Source: Achromobacter sp. HZ34
Lineage (GTDB): Bacteria > Pseudomonadota > Gammaproteobacteria > Burkholderiales > Burkholderiaceae_B
Direction of reading: 5' to 3'
NCBI RefSeq assembly: GCF_002209485.1
Contig: NZ_NJIX01000004.1
Span: 310,001-374,000, forward strand
DNA: 64,000 nt
Shown: positions 14,047-22,101 of the stretch, piece after piece
Layout: each line of letters opens with the position of its first letter
How positions within the stretch are numbered: the first letter of the stretch is position 1
Made by a program: the position numbers and the translations under genes
Notes under the pieces: generated by a model
What the model was told of the DNA's origin: nothing
Seen by the model: the letters and a program-made list of their open reading frames with translations, nothing else
Database searches by the model: none

Positions 14047-14823
14047 TCAATCGCTGAGGCGACCGAGGAATTGGCGGCAGCGATCGCTGGCCTGGTCGCT
14101 GAAAAACTCGTCTGGCGGGCAATTCGCCAGGATGTGGCCGCCTTCCATGAACACCACGCGGTCGGCGGCTTCGCGCGCGAAGCGCGTCTCGTGCGTGACT
14201 ACCAGCATGGTCATGCCTTCGGCGGCCAGTTCGCGCATGACCTGCAGCACGTCGTCGCGCAATTCGGGATCCAGGGCGGAGGTCGGTTCGTCGAAGAAGA
14301 TGACCTCCGGCGCCATCGCCAGCGCCCGGGCGATCGCCACGCGCTGCTTCTGGCCGCCGGACAGCTTGCCGGGATATTGCGCGGCCTTTTCGCTCAGGCC
14401 CACGCGGTCGAGCAGCCGCATGCCGGTCTGGATGGCCGACTCGCGCGCCACGCCCTTGGCGAGAAGGCCTTCGATGACGTTCTGCAGCGCCGTCATGTGC
14501 GGGAACAGGTTGAAGGACTGGAACACCATCGCCGTGCGGCGGCGGATCTGCTGCACGGCCTGGCGGCGCGCGCGGTCGCCCGTGCCGCCATCGCAGGCGA
14601 CCGCGATGCCGCAGATCTCGACATGGCCGTCGTCAGGGGTTTCAAGGAAGTTGAGGGAACGTATGAGGGTCGTCTTGCCGGAGCCAGACGGCCCCATGAT
14701 GACGACGACCTCGCCTTGACGGACCTCCAGGTCGACACCACGCAAGACCTGGTTGGCGCCGAATGATTTCTTCAGCCCGTGCACGCGCACGGTCTGGACG
14801 ACAGGGGAGCGATCGCCGTTCAT
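14047..14823 (-). CDS. Polar amino-acid ABC transporter ATPase
   Basis: A 258-residue ATPase of the GlnQ/HisP type: Walker A GPSGSGKTT, Q-loop VFQSFNLFPHMTALQNV, signature LSGGQKQR, Walker B VIFFDEPTSALDP, H-loop VTHE. It couples ATP hydrolysis to the neighbouring permease. The start at 14823 (MNGDRSPV) overlaps the permease stop by 4 bases. There are 46 bases between its stop and the binding-protein start. Confidence 0.93.
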   Translation of the reverse strand: MNGDRSPVVQTVRVHGLKKSFGANQVLRGVDLEVRQGEVVVIMGPSGSGKTTLIRSLNFLETPDDGHVEICGIAVACDGGTGDRARRQAVQQIRRRTAMVFQSFNLFPHMTALQNVIEGLLAKGVARESAIQTGMRLLDRVGLSEKAAQYPGKLSGGQKQRVAIARALAMAPEVIFFDEPTSALDPELRDDVLQVMRELAAEGMTMLVVTHETRFAREAADRVVFMEGGHILANCPPDEFFSDQASDRCRQFLGRLSD

Positions 14824-15470
14824 TGGTAGCGCCTCGACAGGTGGGCTTCGAGCAGGGTTTGCAGGATGGTCAGGAACTGGTTGATGATCCAGTAGATGGC
14901 GCCGACCATGACGAACATCTCCATGTAGCGAAAGGTCGTGGCGCCGATCTGGTCGGCCACGCGCGTCATTTCGACGACCGTGATGGTGGACGCCAGCGAG
15001 GTGTCCTTCATCAGCGCGATCAGGCGGCTGCCCAAGGGCGGGATGGCGATGCGCAGCGCCTGCGGCAAGACGATGCGGCGCATGGTGCGCGTGTAGCTCA
15101 TGCCCATGGACCAGGCGGCCTCCCACTGGCCCCGGTCCACGCCGGATATGCCGGAGCGGAAGTTTTCGCTGAGATACGCGGCGGCGAACAGCGTCAGCGC
15201 CACCAGTGCCGCCGCCACCGGGCCCACGACGATGCCGTAGGTGGGCAAGCCGAAGTAGATCAACAGGATCTGTATCAGCAAAGGCGTGCCGCGGAAGATG
15301 GACACGTACGCGAAGGCGAACCAGCGCAACGCCCGGATGCTGGATATGCGCGCCAGGGCGATCAGCATGCCCAGCACGCAGCCGCCCACGAAGGACGTCA
15401 GCCCCAGGAACAGGGTCATGAGCAGCGCGGGTCCCAATAAGGGCGCGGCGCGCTGGAAGAGTTCCCACAT
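14820..15470 (-). CDS. Polar amino-acid ABC transporter permease
   Basis: A 216-residue inner-membrane permease of the HisMQ type. It has four to five hydrophobic segments, the family mark YVSIFRGTPLLIQILLIYFGLP, and the cytoplasmic EAA-type loop (EAAWSMGMSYTRTMRRIVLPQAL). A single permease gene is present, so it should act as a homodimer with the adjacent ATPase. It follows the cystathionine beta-lyase-like gene by 78 bases. Confidence 0.92.
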   Translation of the reverse strand: MWELFQRAAPLLGPALLMTLFLGLTSFVGGCVLGMLIALARISSIRALRWFAFAYVSIFRGTPLLIQILLIYFGLPTYGIVVGPVAAALVALTLFAAAYLSENFRSGISGVDRGQWEAAWSMGMSYTRTMRRIVLPQALRIAIPPLGSRLIALMKDTSLASTITVVEMTRVADQIGATTFRYMEMFVMVGAIYWIINQFLTILQTLLEAHLSRRYQ

Positions 15471-15548
15471 GGTTTTATCCCCTTGTATTGTGGGTTTTGA
15501 AATCGCAGCCGGGCGCCGCCGATCCGCAGGCGCCCGTCTCCAGGTGCT

Positions 15549-16697
15549 TCAGACGTGCCGCGCGTAAGCCTCCAATGCGCCTTGCAGGTCGTGGCGCAGC
15601 AGTTCCCGGTTTTCAAGGCCGATGGAAAGCCGGATCACGGGCTGGTCGGTGCGCGCATACACGCGGTTGGCCTGCAACGGCGCTGGGTAATAGGCCGCCA
15701 GGCTGTGCGTGCCGCCCCAGCTGGCGCCGATGGAGAAGTGCTTCAGCGCATCGAAGAACGCATGATGCGCACGTTCGCTGGCGGGCTGCAGGATCATGGA
15801 AAACAGGCAGCCGTTGGTGCGCATGTCGCGCTTCCACAGGGCGTGGCCAGGGTCGGACTCCAACGGTGGGTACAGCAGTTCGCTGACCTGGGGTTGCTGG
15901 TCCAGCCAGCGCGCGATGTCCAGGGTGGCATCGCTTTGCGCGGCCAGGCGCACTTCCAGGGTTTCCATGCCGCGCATCACCAGGAAGGCGTCATCGGGGC
16001 TGACCTGCAGGCCCATGATGCTCTGGGTTTCGCGCAGCACCTCGTAATGGCCGCGGTCGTTCATGCTGATGGCGCCCACCAGCAGGTCGGAATGGCCGCC
16101 AAGAAACTTGGTCGCCGCTTCCACGCAGAAGTCCACGCCATGTTCCAGCGGCCGGAAGCCCAGCGGACTGGCCCAGGTGTTGTCCACCATGGTCAGCACG
16201 CCACGGCGGCGGGCGATGGCTGCGATGGCCGGCACGTCCAGCATCTCCATCGTCACCGTACCGGGCGATTCCATGCAGATCATGCGGGTGTTGGGCTTCA
16301 CCAGGGCTTCGATGCCGGCGCCGATGTCCGGCTGGTAGAACTCCACCTCCACGCCCATGCGCGCCAGGTAGTTCTGCGCATAGGTCTTCAGCGCGCCGTA
16401 GCAGGCCGCCGATACCAGCAGGTGGTCGCCGCCGCGCACGAAACCCATCACGCAGCCCATCAGCGCCGCCTGGCCGCTGGGCGTCACCACGCAGTGCTGG
16501 CCGTGCTCCAGGGCGGCGATGCGGCGTTCCAGTTCCCGTGCCGTGGGGGTGCCGGTGATGCCGTAGCTGAACCCGTCCGGCTGCCGCGTCTTGCGATTGG
16601 CGAAGTCCTGGAAGTTATCGAACACCACGGTCGACCCGCGCATGACGGCAGGCGACAAGCTACGATAGGGCTCATTAGGTGTAGTTATAGATTTCAT
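15549..16697 (-). CDS. Cystathionine beta-lyase-like PLP enzyme (Cys/Met metabolism family)
   Basis: A 382-residue fold-type I PLP enzyme. Family blocks include STVVFDNFQDF, SYGITGTPTARELERRIAALE, DNTWASPLGFRPLEHGVD and the PLP lysine in AATKFLGGHSDLLVG. The C-terminal SIGLENRELLRHDLQGALE matches MetC-like cystathionine beta-lyases. Such enzymes cleave C-S bonds of cystathionine or cystine to give homocysteine or cysteine plus pyruvate and ammonia. Heading an operon with an amino-acid ABC transporter and facing a LysR regulator, it may use imported sulfur amino acids. A gamma-lyase activity cannot be excluded. Confidence 0.85.
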   Translation of the reverse strand: MKSITTPNEPYRSLSPAVMRGSTVVFDNFQDFANRKTRQPDGFSYGITGTPTARELERRIAALEHGQHCVVTPSGQAALMGCVMGFVRGGDHLLVSAACYGALKTYAQNYLARMGVEVEFYQPDIGAGIEALVKPNTRMICMESPGTVTMEMLDVPAIAAIARRRGVLTMVDNTWASPLGFRPLEHGVDFCVEAATKFLGGHSDLLVGAISMNDRGHYEVLRETQSIMGLQVSPDDAFLVMRGMETLEVRLAAQSDATLDIARWLDQQPQVSELLYPPLESDPGHALWKRDMRTNGCLFSMILQPASERAHHAFFDALKHFSIGASWGGTHSLAAYYPAPLQANRVYARTDQPVIRLSIGLENRELLRHDLQGALEAYARHV

Positions 16698-16787
16698 GTT
16701 TTCTATTGGTGGATGCAGGGGGTGAGGCGGTTGGGACAGTTTCTGCCAATCGACCTATTCGTTCAATATAGGGAATCATCTAGCTCG

Positions 16788-16802
16788 ATAAGCGAGGCTT
16801 AT
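16788..16802. promoter_or_regulatory. LysR-type T-N11-A box overlapping the regulator start region
   Basis: ATAAGC-GAG-GCTTAT is a perfect 6-bp inverted repeat with a 3-base spacer and fits the T-N11-A rule for LysR-type regulators. It ends 2 bases before the ATG of the LysR gene and about 90 bp from the divergent cystathionine beta-lyase-like start. This position fits autorepression plus control of the opposite operon. Confidence 0.6.
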
Positions 16803-16804
16803 AG

Positions 16805-17725
16805 ATGGATATGCGCGAGATCCAGGTGTTCAGGGCGGTGATGCGTGCCGGCACCACCAGCAAGGCGGCGCATCTGTTGGGCATATCCCAGCCCGCCGTC
16901 AGCCAGGCCATCCGCCGGCTGGAGACCGCGGCGGAGTTACGGCTGTTCGAGCGCGTGCGCGGCCGGCTGGTACCCACGCAGGAAGCCAGCGCCCTGATCG
17001 AAGAGGTCGATCGCTGCTTCTCCGGTTTCGAGATGATCGAGCACCGCATCCGCAGCCTGAAGTCATTCGGGCTCGGACGCCTGGCGATAGGCGCCTTGCC
17101 GGCGCTGGGCACCGGCTTCATGCCGCGCGCCATCGCGCATTTCGAGCTGGCCACGCGGCGGGTGCAGCTGTCGTTCCAGATCCTCAGCTCGCGCGAGGTG
17201 TACCAGCGGGTGCTGGCGGGGCAGCTGGATTTCGGCTTGATGGCCGACGAGCTGGACGTCTCGGGCCTGGAGCATTCGGAATTCCTGCGCGTGCCCGGCG
17301 TGGTGGCCATGGCCGCTAGCCATCCCCTGGCGCGCAAGCCGGTGATCACGCCGGCCGATCTTGCGGCCTATCCCTTCATCGCGCTCAACCCGGAGGACGC
17401 CAGCCGGCGCCGCATGGAAGCCCTGCTGCACGAGCAGGGCCTCGAGATCAGCCCGATCCTGGAGACGCCCTATTCCAATACCATCTGCGAACTGGCCATG
17501 CGCAATCTGGGCTTGGGCCTGGTGCATCCGGTGATGGGCCTGGATTATGTGCAGCGGGGTGTCGTGTTGCGGCCCTTCGCGATGGAAGTGTTCTTCTGCA
17601 CGCTGCTGGTGTTCCGTCCGGGCAATCCCTTGTCGGAGAACGCCAAGGCCTTCCTGCGCAGCATGCGCATCCAGCTGGACGCCGACCTGGCGCAGTTGGC
17701 GCCGGTGCTGGCTCCGGGACGGTGA
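16805..17725 (+). CDS. LysR-family transcription regulator
   Basis: A 306-residue LysR protein. The N-terminal winged helix-turn-helix is VFRAVMRAGTTSKAAHLLGISQPAVSQAIRRLE. The C-terminal effector-binding domain begins near residue 90 (LGRLAIGALPALG). It is divergent from the cystathionine beta-lyase/ABC transporter operon, which it most likely controls in response to an amino-acid-related effector. Alternative starts at 16805 or 16811 (MDMREIQ) change it by two residues only. Confidence 0.92.
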   Translation: MDMREIQVFRAVMRAGTTSKAAHLLGISQPAVSQAIRRLETAAELRLFERVRGRLVPTQEASALIEEVDRCFSGFEMIEHRIRSLKSFGLGRLAIGALPALGTGFMPRAIAHFELATRRVQLSFQILSSREVYQRVLAGQLDFGLMADELDVSGLEHSEFLRVPGVVAMAASHPLARKPVITPADLAAYPFIALNPEDASRRRMEALLHEQGLEISPILETPYSNTICELAMRNLGLGLVHPVMGLDYVQRGVVLRPFAMEVFFCTLLVFRPGNPLSENAKAFLRSMRIQLDADLAQLAPVLAPGR

Positions 17726-17764
17726 CGCCGGGGCCGAGACCGTGCCGCGGCAGCTGGGCGTGCT

Positions 17765-17907
17765 TGATCTGCTTACCGAATCTGCTTACCGAATCCGCTT
17801 ACCAAATCGGCCTACCGAATCGGCCTACCGAATCGAACTACCGGATCGACTTGCCGGATCGACTTGCCGGATCGACTTGCCAGATCGACTTGCCGGATCA
17901 GTCTGCC
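17765..17907. repeat. 13-bp tandem repeat, 11 copies
   Basis: Eleven contiguous 13-bp units run from 17765 to 17907. Early units read GAATCTGCTTACC; later ones drift to GGATCGACTTGCC, three of which are identical (17843-17881). There are no spacers. The unit is not a multiple of three, yet the block stays free of stops in several frames. It lies just after the LysR gene, and the last unit contains the stop codon of the minus-strand small feo protein. It looks like a minisatellite formed by slippage; a protein-binding or RNA role is possible. Confidence 0.9.
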
Positions 17908-18200
17908 CGACCCCGGCCGCCTGCCCGCCGCCGTGCAGGCATGGCAACCGTGGCGATTGCGCGGGGCGCATCCGTGCCGCCGCTGGCGCAGTTCGAGCAG
18001 CCGCCGCGCGGTGGCGCGGCCCAGCGTTGTCCCGCGCGCTGCAGGCGGCCGGGCATGGCCGGGTGGCGCAGGAACGCGCCGATGGCGCGGCGCACGCCGG
18101 CATGCAGGCGTGGAAAGAGATGGAGCAGCACGCCGGCGAGGCTGGCGGCCAGGGCGATGGCCACGACGGCGTATTGCCACAGTTGTCCGGTCGCCGTCAT
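17898..18200 (-). CDS. Small membrane protein following FeoB (FeoB-associated Cys-containing type)
   Basis: A 100-residue protein with one N-terminal membrane helix (LWQYAVVAIALAASLAGVLLHLF), a basic middle, and a short Cys pair (GCSNCASGG) near residue 70. This layout matches small proteins found downstream of feoB (FeoB-associated Cys-rich or DUF6587-like). Its ATG overlaps the feoB stop (ATGA), so it is the third gene of the feo operon. A helper role in iron transfer or FeoB assembly is an inference. Its last codons and stop lie in the final unit of the 13-bp repeat, so the C-terminus may have been extended by that repeat. Confidence 0.7.
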   Translation of the reverse strand: MTATGQLWQYAVVAIALAASLAGVLLHLFPRLHAGVRRAIGAFLRHPAMPGRLQRAGQRWAAPPRGGCSNCASGGTDAPRAIATVAMPARRRAGGRGRAD

Positions 18201-20020
18201 AGCAGCCAGCTCGCCAGGCGGTAGGTCAGGAACGTTGCCGCGTAGGCCAGCACGAACATATAGCCGAACGACAGCCACACCATGCGGCGGCTGCCGGTCT
18301 CGCGCTTGATGACGGCCAGGGTCGACATGCACTGCGGCGCGAAGGCAAACCACACCATCAAGGCCAGCGCCGTGGCGGTGGAGAAGTTGCCGGCCAGCAT
18401 GCTGCCCAGCGCGGCGTCCTGGCCTTCGGCCACGCTGTACACCGTGCCCAAGGTCGCCACGGCGGATTCGCGGGCGGCGAACGCGGGAATCAAGGCCAGC
18501 GTGATCTGCCAGTTGAAACCCAGCGGCGCGAACAGCGGCTGTATCCATTGTCCGATCATGCCGGCCAGGCTGTAGTCGATGGCGGGGTCGCTGGCATTGG
18601 CCGGCGCGCCCGGGAAGCTGGCGATGAACCACATGATGATGGTCAGGGCCAGCATGACGCCCGTCAGGCGCTTGAGGAATATCCAGATGCGTTCCCACAG
18701 GCCGATGCCGATGTCGCGCCATTTCGGCAGGCGATAGGTCGGCAGTTCCATGATCAGCGCGGATTCGTGGTTGCGCCGGCGCAGGCGCTTGCCCACGTAG
18801 GCCACGCCCAGCGCCGCCGCGATGCCGCCGGCGTAAAGCGCGAACAGCACGGCGCCCTGCAGGTTGAACACACCCAGTACGGGCCGTAGCGGCACGAAGG
18901 CACCGATCAACAGCGCATAGACCGGCAGGCGCGCGGAGCAGGTCATCAACGGCGCCACCAGGATGGTCACCAGGCGGTCGCGCCGGTCGGGAATGCTGCG
19001 CGTGCCGATGATGCTGGGAATGGCGCAGGCAAAGCTTGACAGCAGCGGGATGAAGGCGCGGCCGCTCAAGCCGACCGACAGCATGACGCGATCGAGCAGG
19101 AAGGCGGCGCGGGGCAGGTAACCTGACTCTTCCAGGACCAGGATGAAGAAGAACAACGTCAGGATCTGCGGCAGGAAGCCGAGCACGGTACCCAGGCCGC
19201 CGAACAGGCCGTCGCGCAACAGGCCTCGCAGCGGCCCTTCGCCCATCTGGGCAGTCAGCAGGTCGCCCACCCAGCCCATGCCGTCGGCGATGGCGTCGGT
19301 CATGGGCTTGCCGATGGCGTAGACCGCCTGGAAAGTCAGGAACATGACCAGGGCAAGTATCAGGAAGCCGAGCACGGGATGCAGGGCCCAGCGGTCGATG
19401 CGGTCGGTCATGGTGGTGCTGCTCGCCGGCATCCGTACGGTGTCGGCCAGCAGCGCGCGGACGTCGGCGTGCAGGTCGCCGCTGTCGCGCAGGGTCGCGG
19501 GGACGGGCATGGCATCGTCCAGCTGGGCGATCAGTGTTTCGACGCCGTTGCGGCGCACGGCGATGGTCTCCACCACCGGCATGCCCAAGCGTGCCGACAG
19601 CGGCGCGAGATCGATCTGGATGCCGCGGCGCCTGGCCTCGTCCGCCATGTTCAACGCCACGATCACCGGCAGGCCCAGGCGCCGCACTTCCAGGAGCAAA
19701 CGCAGGTGCAGGCGCAGGTTGGTGGCGTCCGCGACGAAGACGATGGCATCGGGGCGGGTTTCGCCGGGATAGTCGCCAAGCAGGACCGACGTGGTGATGC
19801 TCTCGTCGATGCTGGCCGAGGTGAAGCTGTAGGTGCCCGGCAGATCCAGCAGGCGCACCACGCGCCCGCGCGGTGTGGTGAAGCGGCCTTCCTTGCGGTC
19901 CACCGTCACGCCTGCATAGTTGGCGACCTTCTGATGTCCGCCCGTCAGGCGATTGAACAAGGCTGTCTTGCCGGCGTTGGGATTGCCGACCAGCGCCAGC
20001 CGCAGCGTTGCATCATGCAT
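18197..20020 (-). CDS. feoB: Ferrous iron transporter FeoB
   Basis: A 607-residue inner-membrane Fe(II) transporter. The N-terminal G domain has G1 GNPNAGKT (12-19), the switch Thr region YAGVTVDRKEG, G3 DLPGTYS and G4 NMAD. A helical linker follows, then the polytopic Gate domain (SGRAFIPLLSSFACAIPSIIGTRSI; RESAVATLGTVY). It is shorter than the E. coli protein (about 770) and lacks the extra C-terminal region, replaced here by the separate small gene. The start at 20020 follows GGAGGCAAAC and overlaps feoA by 8 bases. Iron/oxygen control is expected, but I could not identify a Fur box with confidence. Confidence 0.95.
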   Translation of the reverse strand: MHDATLRLALVGNPNAGKTALFNRLTGGHQKVANYAGVTVDRKEGRFTTPRGRVVRLLDLPGTYSFTSASIDESITTSVLLGDYPGETRPDAIVFVADATNLRLHLRLLLEVRRLGLPVIVALNMADEARRRGIQIDLAPLSARLGMPVVETIAVRRNGVETLIAQLDDAMPVPATLRDSGDLHADVRALLADTVRMPASSTTMTDRIDRWALHPVLGFLILALVMFLTFQAVYAIGKPMTDAIADGMGWVGDLLTAQMGEGPLRGLLRDGLFGGLGTVLGFLPQILTLFFFILVLEESGYLPRAAFLLDRVMLSVGLSGRAFIPLLSSFACAIPSIIGTRSIPDRRDRLVTILVAPLMTCSARLPVYALLIGAFVPLRPVLGVFNLQGAVLFALYAGGIAAALGVAYVGKRLRRRNHESALIMELPTYRLPKWRDIGIGLWERIWIFLKRLTGVMLALTIIMWFIASFPGAPANASDPAIDYSLAGMIGQWIQPLFAPLGFNWQITLALIPAFAARESAVATLGTVYSVAEGQDAALGSMLAGNFSTATALALMVWFAFAPQCMSTLAVIKRETGSRRMVWLSFGYMFVLAYAATFLTYRLASWLL

Positions 20021-20342
20021 GTTTGCCTCCGGCATCCTCGGTTGCATCTTTCTCCGGGGTCGTTGCGTCGGTCATGGCGCGATTCATTGCGCCGTTGACC
20101 GCGCGTGTCACCAGCACGCGCTCGGCTTCGTTGCGCCGCAAGGCGAAGCGCGTGGTGCCGATGGCAATGAGCAGCGGGTCGCCCCCGAACGGCGCCTTGG
20201 CCGCGATACGCACCGGCTCGCCAGCGACGAAACCAAGGTCACGCAGGCGTGCCGCGACAGGATCGGGCGAACGCAAGTCGATGACCTGTTCGACCACGGC
20301 GTGATCGTGCGTGGCCAGCTCGGAAAGACGTAAAGAGGTCAT
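20013..20342 (-). CDS. feoA: Ferrous iron transport protein FeoA
   Basis: A 109-residue cytoplasmic SH3-fold partner of FeoB. The FeoA core VAARLRDLGFVAGEPVRIAAKAPFGGDPLLIAIGTTRFALRRNEAERVLV is clear in the middle of the chain. A polar tail (about 30 residues) follows. The start MTSLRLSEL at 20342 matches the family opening; longer upstream in-frame starts would add residues with no family match. It is the first gene of the feo operon and overlaps feoB by 8 bases. The 275-bp gap upstream is shared with the divergent bd oxidase. Confidence 0.9.
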   Translation of the reverse strand: MTSLRLSELATHDHAVVEQVIDLRSPDPVAARLRDLGFVAGEPVRIAAKAPFGGDPLLIAIGTTRFALRRNEAERVLVTRAVNGAMNRAMTDATTPEKDATEDAGGKHA

Positions 20343-20617
20343 GCGGAAATCGGCGGAGAGGTGAAGAAAAAAGGCCCGCGTAGCATACACCTCGCCCTCG
20401 GAAAAATCTGGCGCCAACTTGAGGCCGATCAACATGGCATTCATGACAATGTGCTGGGACATTTTGTCCAGGGGCAATCTGTCCAATGGCCGGAATGCGG
20501 CGCGGCAACATAGAATTTTTCATCGGCGGGTGTAGCCCCCGGCCGCGTTTAGCAGCCGTCTATGCATCGTTTATCCGTCGTTACTTTTTTCCGGCGCTGT
20601 TGCCTGAGTCGCATGTC

Positions 20618-22054
20618 ATGACGTTCTCGCCTTCCGCTCTCGATCTCGCGCGTTTCCAGTTCGCGTTCACGGTTTCCTTTCACATCATCTTCCCCGCCAT
20701 CAGCATCGGGCTCGCCAGCTTTCTCATGGTGCTGGAAGGCGCGTGGCTGAAGACGCGCCGCGAGGTGTACCGGGAGATGTATTTCTTCTGGTCCAAGGTG
20801 TTCGCGCTTTCCTTCGGCCTGGGCGTGGTGTCCGGCGTGGTGATGAGCTATCAGTTCGGCACGAACTGGGCCGGCTTCGCCGATTTTGCCGGTGCCGTCA
20901 CCGGGCCGCTGCTGACCTATGAAGTGCTGACGGCGTTCTTCCTGGAAGCGGGCTTTCTGGGCATCATGCTGTTCGGCTGGCGCAAGGTCAGCCCCAAGGC
21001 GCACTTCGGCGCGACCATCATGGTGGCGGTGGGTACGCTCATATCCATGTTCTGGATCTTGTCCTCGAACAGCTGGATGCAGACGCCGCAAGGCGTGCGC
21101 ATCGAGAACGGCCGCATCGTGCCCGAGGACTGGTGGCAGATCGTCTTCAATCCGTCCTTTCCTTATCGCCTGGCGCATATGGCGCTGGCGGCTTTCCTGG
21201 TCGCCGCCCTGATCGTGTGCGCGGGTTCGGCCTGGCATCTGCTGCGCAAGGGTGCGCGCGATGCGGTGCGCCGGGCGTTCTCGTTGTCGCTATGGCTGAT
21301 CCTGGTGCTGGCACCCTTGCAGATCGTGGTGGGCGACGCCCATGGCCTGAACACCTTGAAGTACCAGCCGGCCAAGATTGCCGCGATAGAGGGATTGTGG
21401 GAGACCCATGAGAATGGCACGCCCTTGAACCTGTTCGGCATTCCCGACATGGCGAATGAGCGGACCCGTTATGCCGTGGCGGCGCCGCGCCTGGGCAGCC
21501 TGATCCTGACCCACAGCTGGGACGGCGAGATCGCCGGCCTGAAGTCGTTCGCGCCGGCGGACCGGCCCAACTCGACCGTCGTGTTCTGGAGCTTCCGCAT
21601 CATGGTGGGGCTGGGCATGCTGATGCTCCTGCTGGGGCTGCTGGGCCTGATCTTGCGGCGCGGACGACGCCTGTACGAGTCGCGCTGGTTCCTGCGCTTC
21701 GCGGTGGCCATGGGACCTTCGGGCTTGATCGCGCTGCTGGCGGGGTGGGTGACCACCGAAGTGGGACGCCAGCCGTGGGTGGTGTATGGCTTGATGCGCA
21801 CGGCGCAAGGTGTTGGTCCGGTCACCGTGCAGCAGCTGGGTACATCGCTGCTGCTGTTCGTTATCGTCTATTTCGCGGTGTTCGGCGGCGGCATCTATTA
21901 CATGCTGAAGCTGCTGGACAAGGGTCCGCAGCCCCTCGCCCCGGATGATGCTCGTCCAACGGCGGGTCCAGCCGCGCGGCCGGCGCCAGCCGTCCCGCCC
22001 GCGCTGGAACACGACGTCCTGGCCGCCGCCCTGGGCCACACAGCGCCACGCTGA
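20618..22054 (+). CDS. cioA: Cytochrome bd oxidase subunit I, cyanide-insensitive (short Q-loop) type
   Basis: A 478-residue quinol oxidase subunit I in the inner membrane. It transfers electrons from quinol to heme b558, then to the b595/d oxygen site. Near the N-terminus is a heme-ligand His (FTVSFHIIFP, about residue 22). Later come SYQFGTNW, the Q-loop start GDAHGLNTLKYQPAKIAAIEG, and WVTTEVGRQPW. The Q-loop is about 70 residues shorter than in the second CydA in this window, the mark of the CIO subtype. The start at 20618 (MTFSPSALDL) fits the family; the upstream extension does not. It is divergent from feoA and followed by subunit II after 47 bases. Confidence 0.93.
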   Translation: MTFSPSALDLARFQFAFTVSFHIIFPAISIGLASFLMVLEGAWLKTRREVYREMYFFWSKVFALSFGLGVVSGVVMSYQFGTNWAGFADFAGAVTGPLLTYEVLTAFFLEAGFLGIMLFGWRKVSPKAHFGATIMVAVGTLISMFWILSSNSWMQTPQGVRIENGRIVPEDWWQIVFNPSFPYRLAHMALAAFLVAALIVCAGSAWHLLRKGARDAVRRAFSLSLWLILVLAPLQIVVGDAHGLNTLKYQPAKIAAIEGLWETHENGTPLNLFGIPDMANERTRYAVAAPRLGSLILTHSWDGEIAGLKSFAPADRPNSTVVFWSFRIMVGLGMLMLLLGLLGLILRRGRRLYESRWFLRFAVAMGPSGLIALLAGWVTTEVGRQPWVVYGLMRTAQGVGPVTVQQLGTSLLLFVIVYFAVFGGGIYYMLKLLDKGPQPLAPDDARPTAGPAARPAPAVPPALEHDVLAAALGHTAPR

Positions 22055-22101
22055 GCCGACCTGCGCCGGGACGCCGTCGCATTGACCTTGAAGATACTGT
22101 C

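Noticed and set aside
17765-17907. Possible CRISPR array
   Set aside because: Units are 13 bp, contiguous and without spacers; no cas gene nearby.
17722-18309. Plus-strand open frames translating the 13-bp repeat into Leu/Arg/Ser-rich peptides
   Set aside because: The unit length produces stop-free frames by chance; no start signal or protein family, and they run antisense to the small feo gene.
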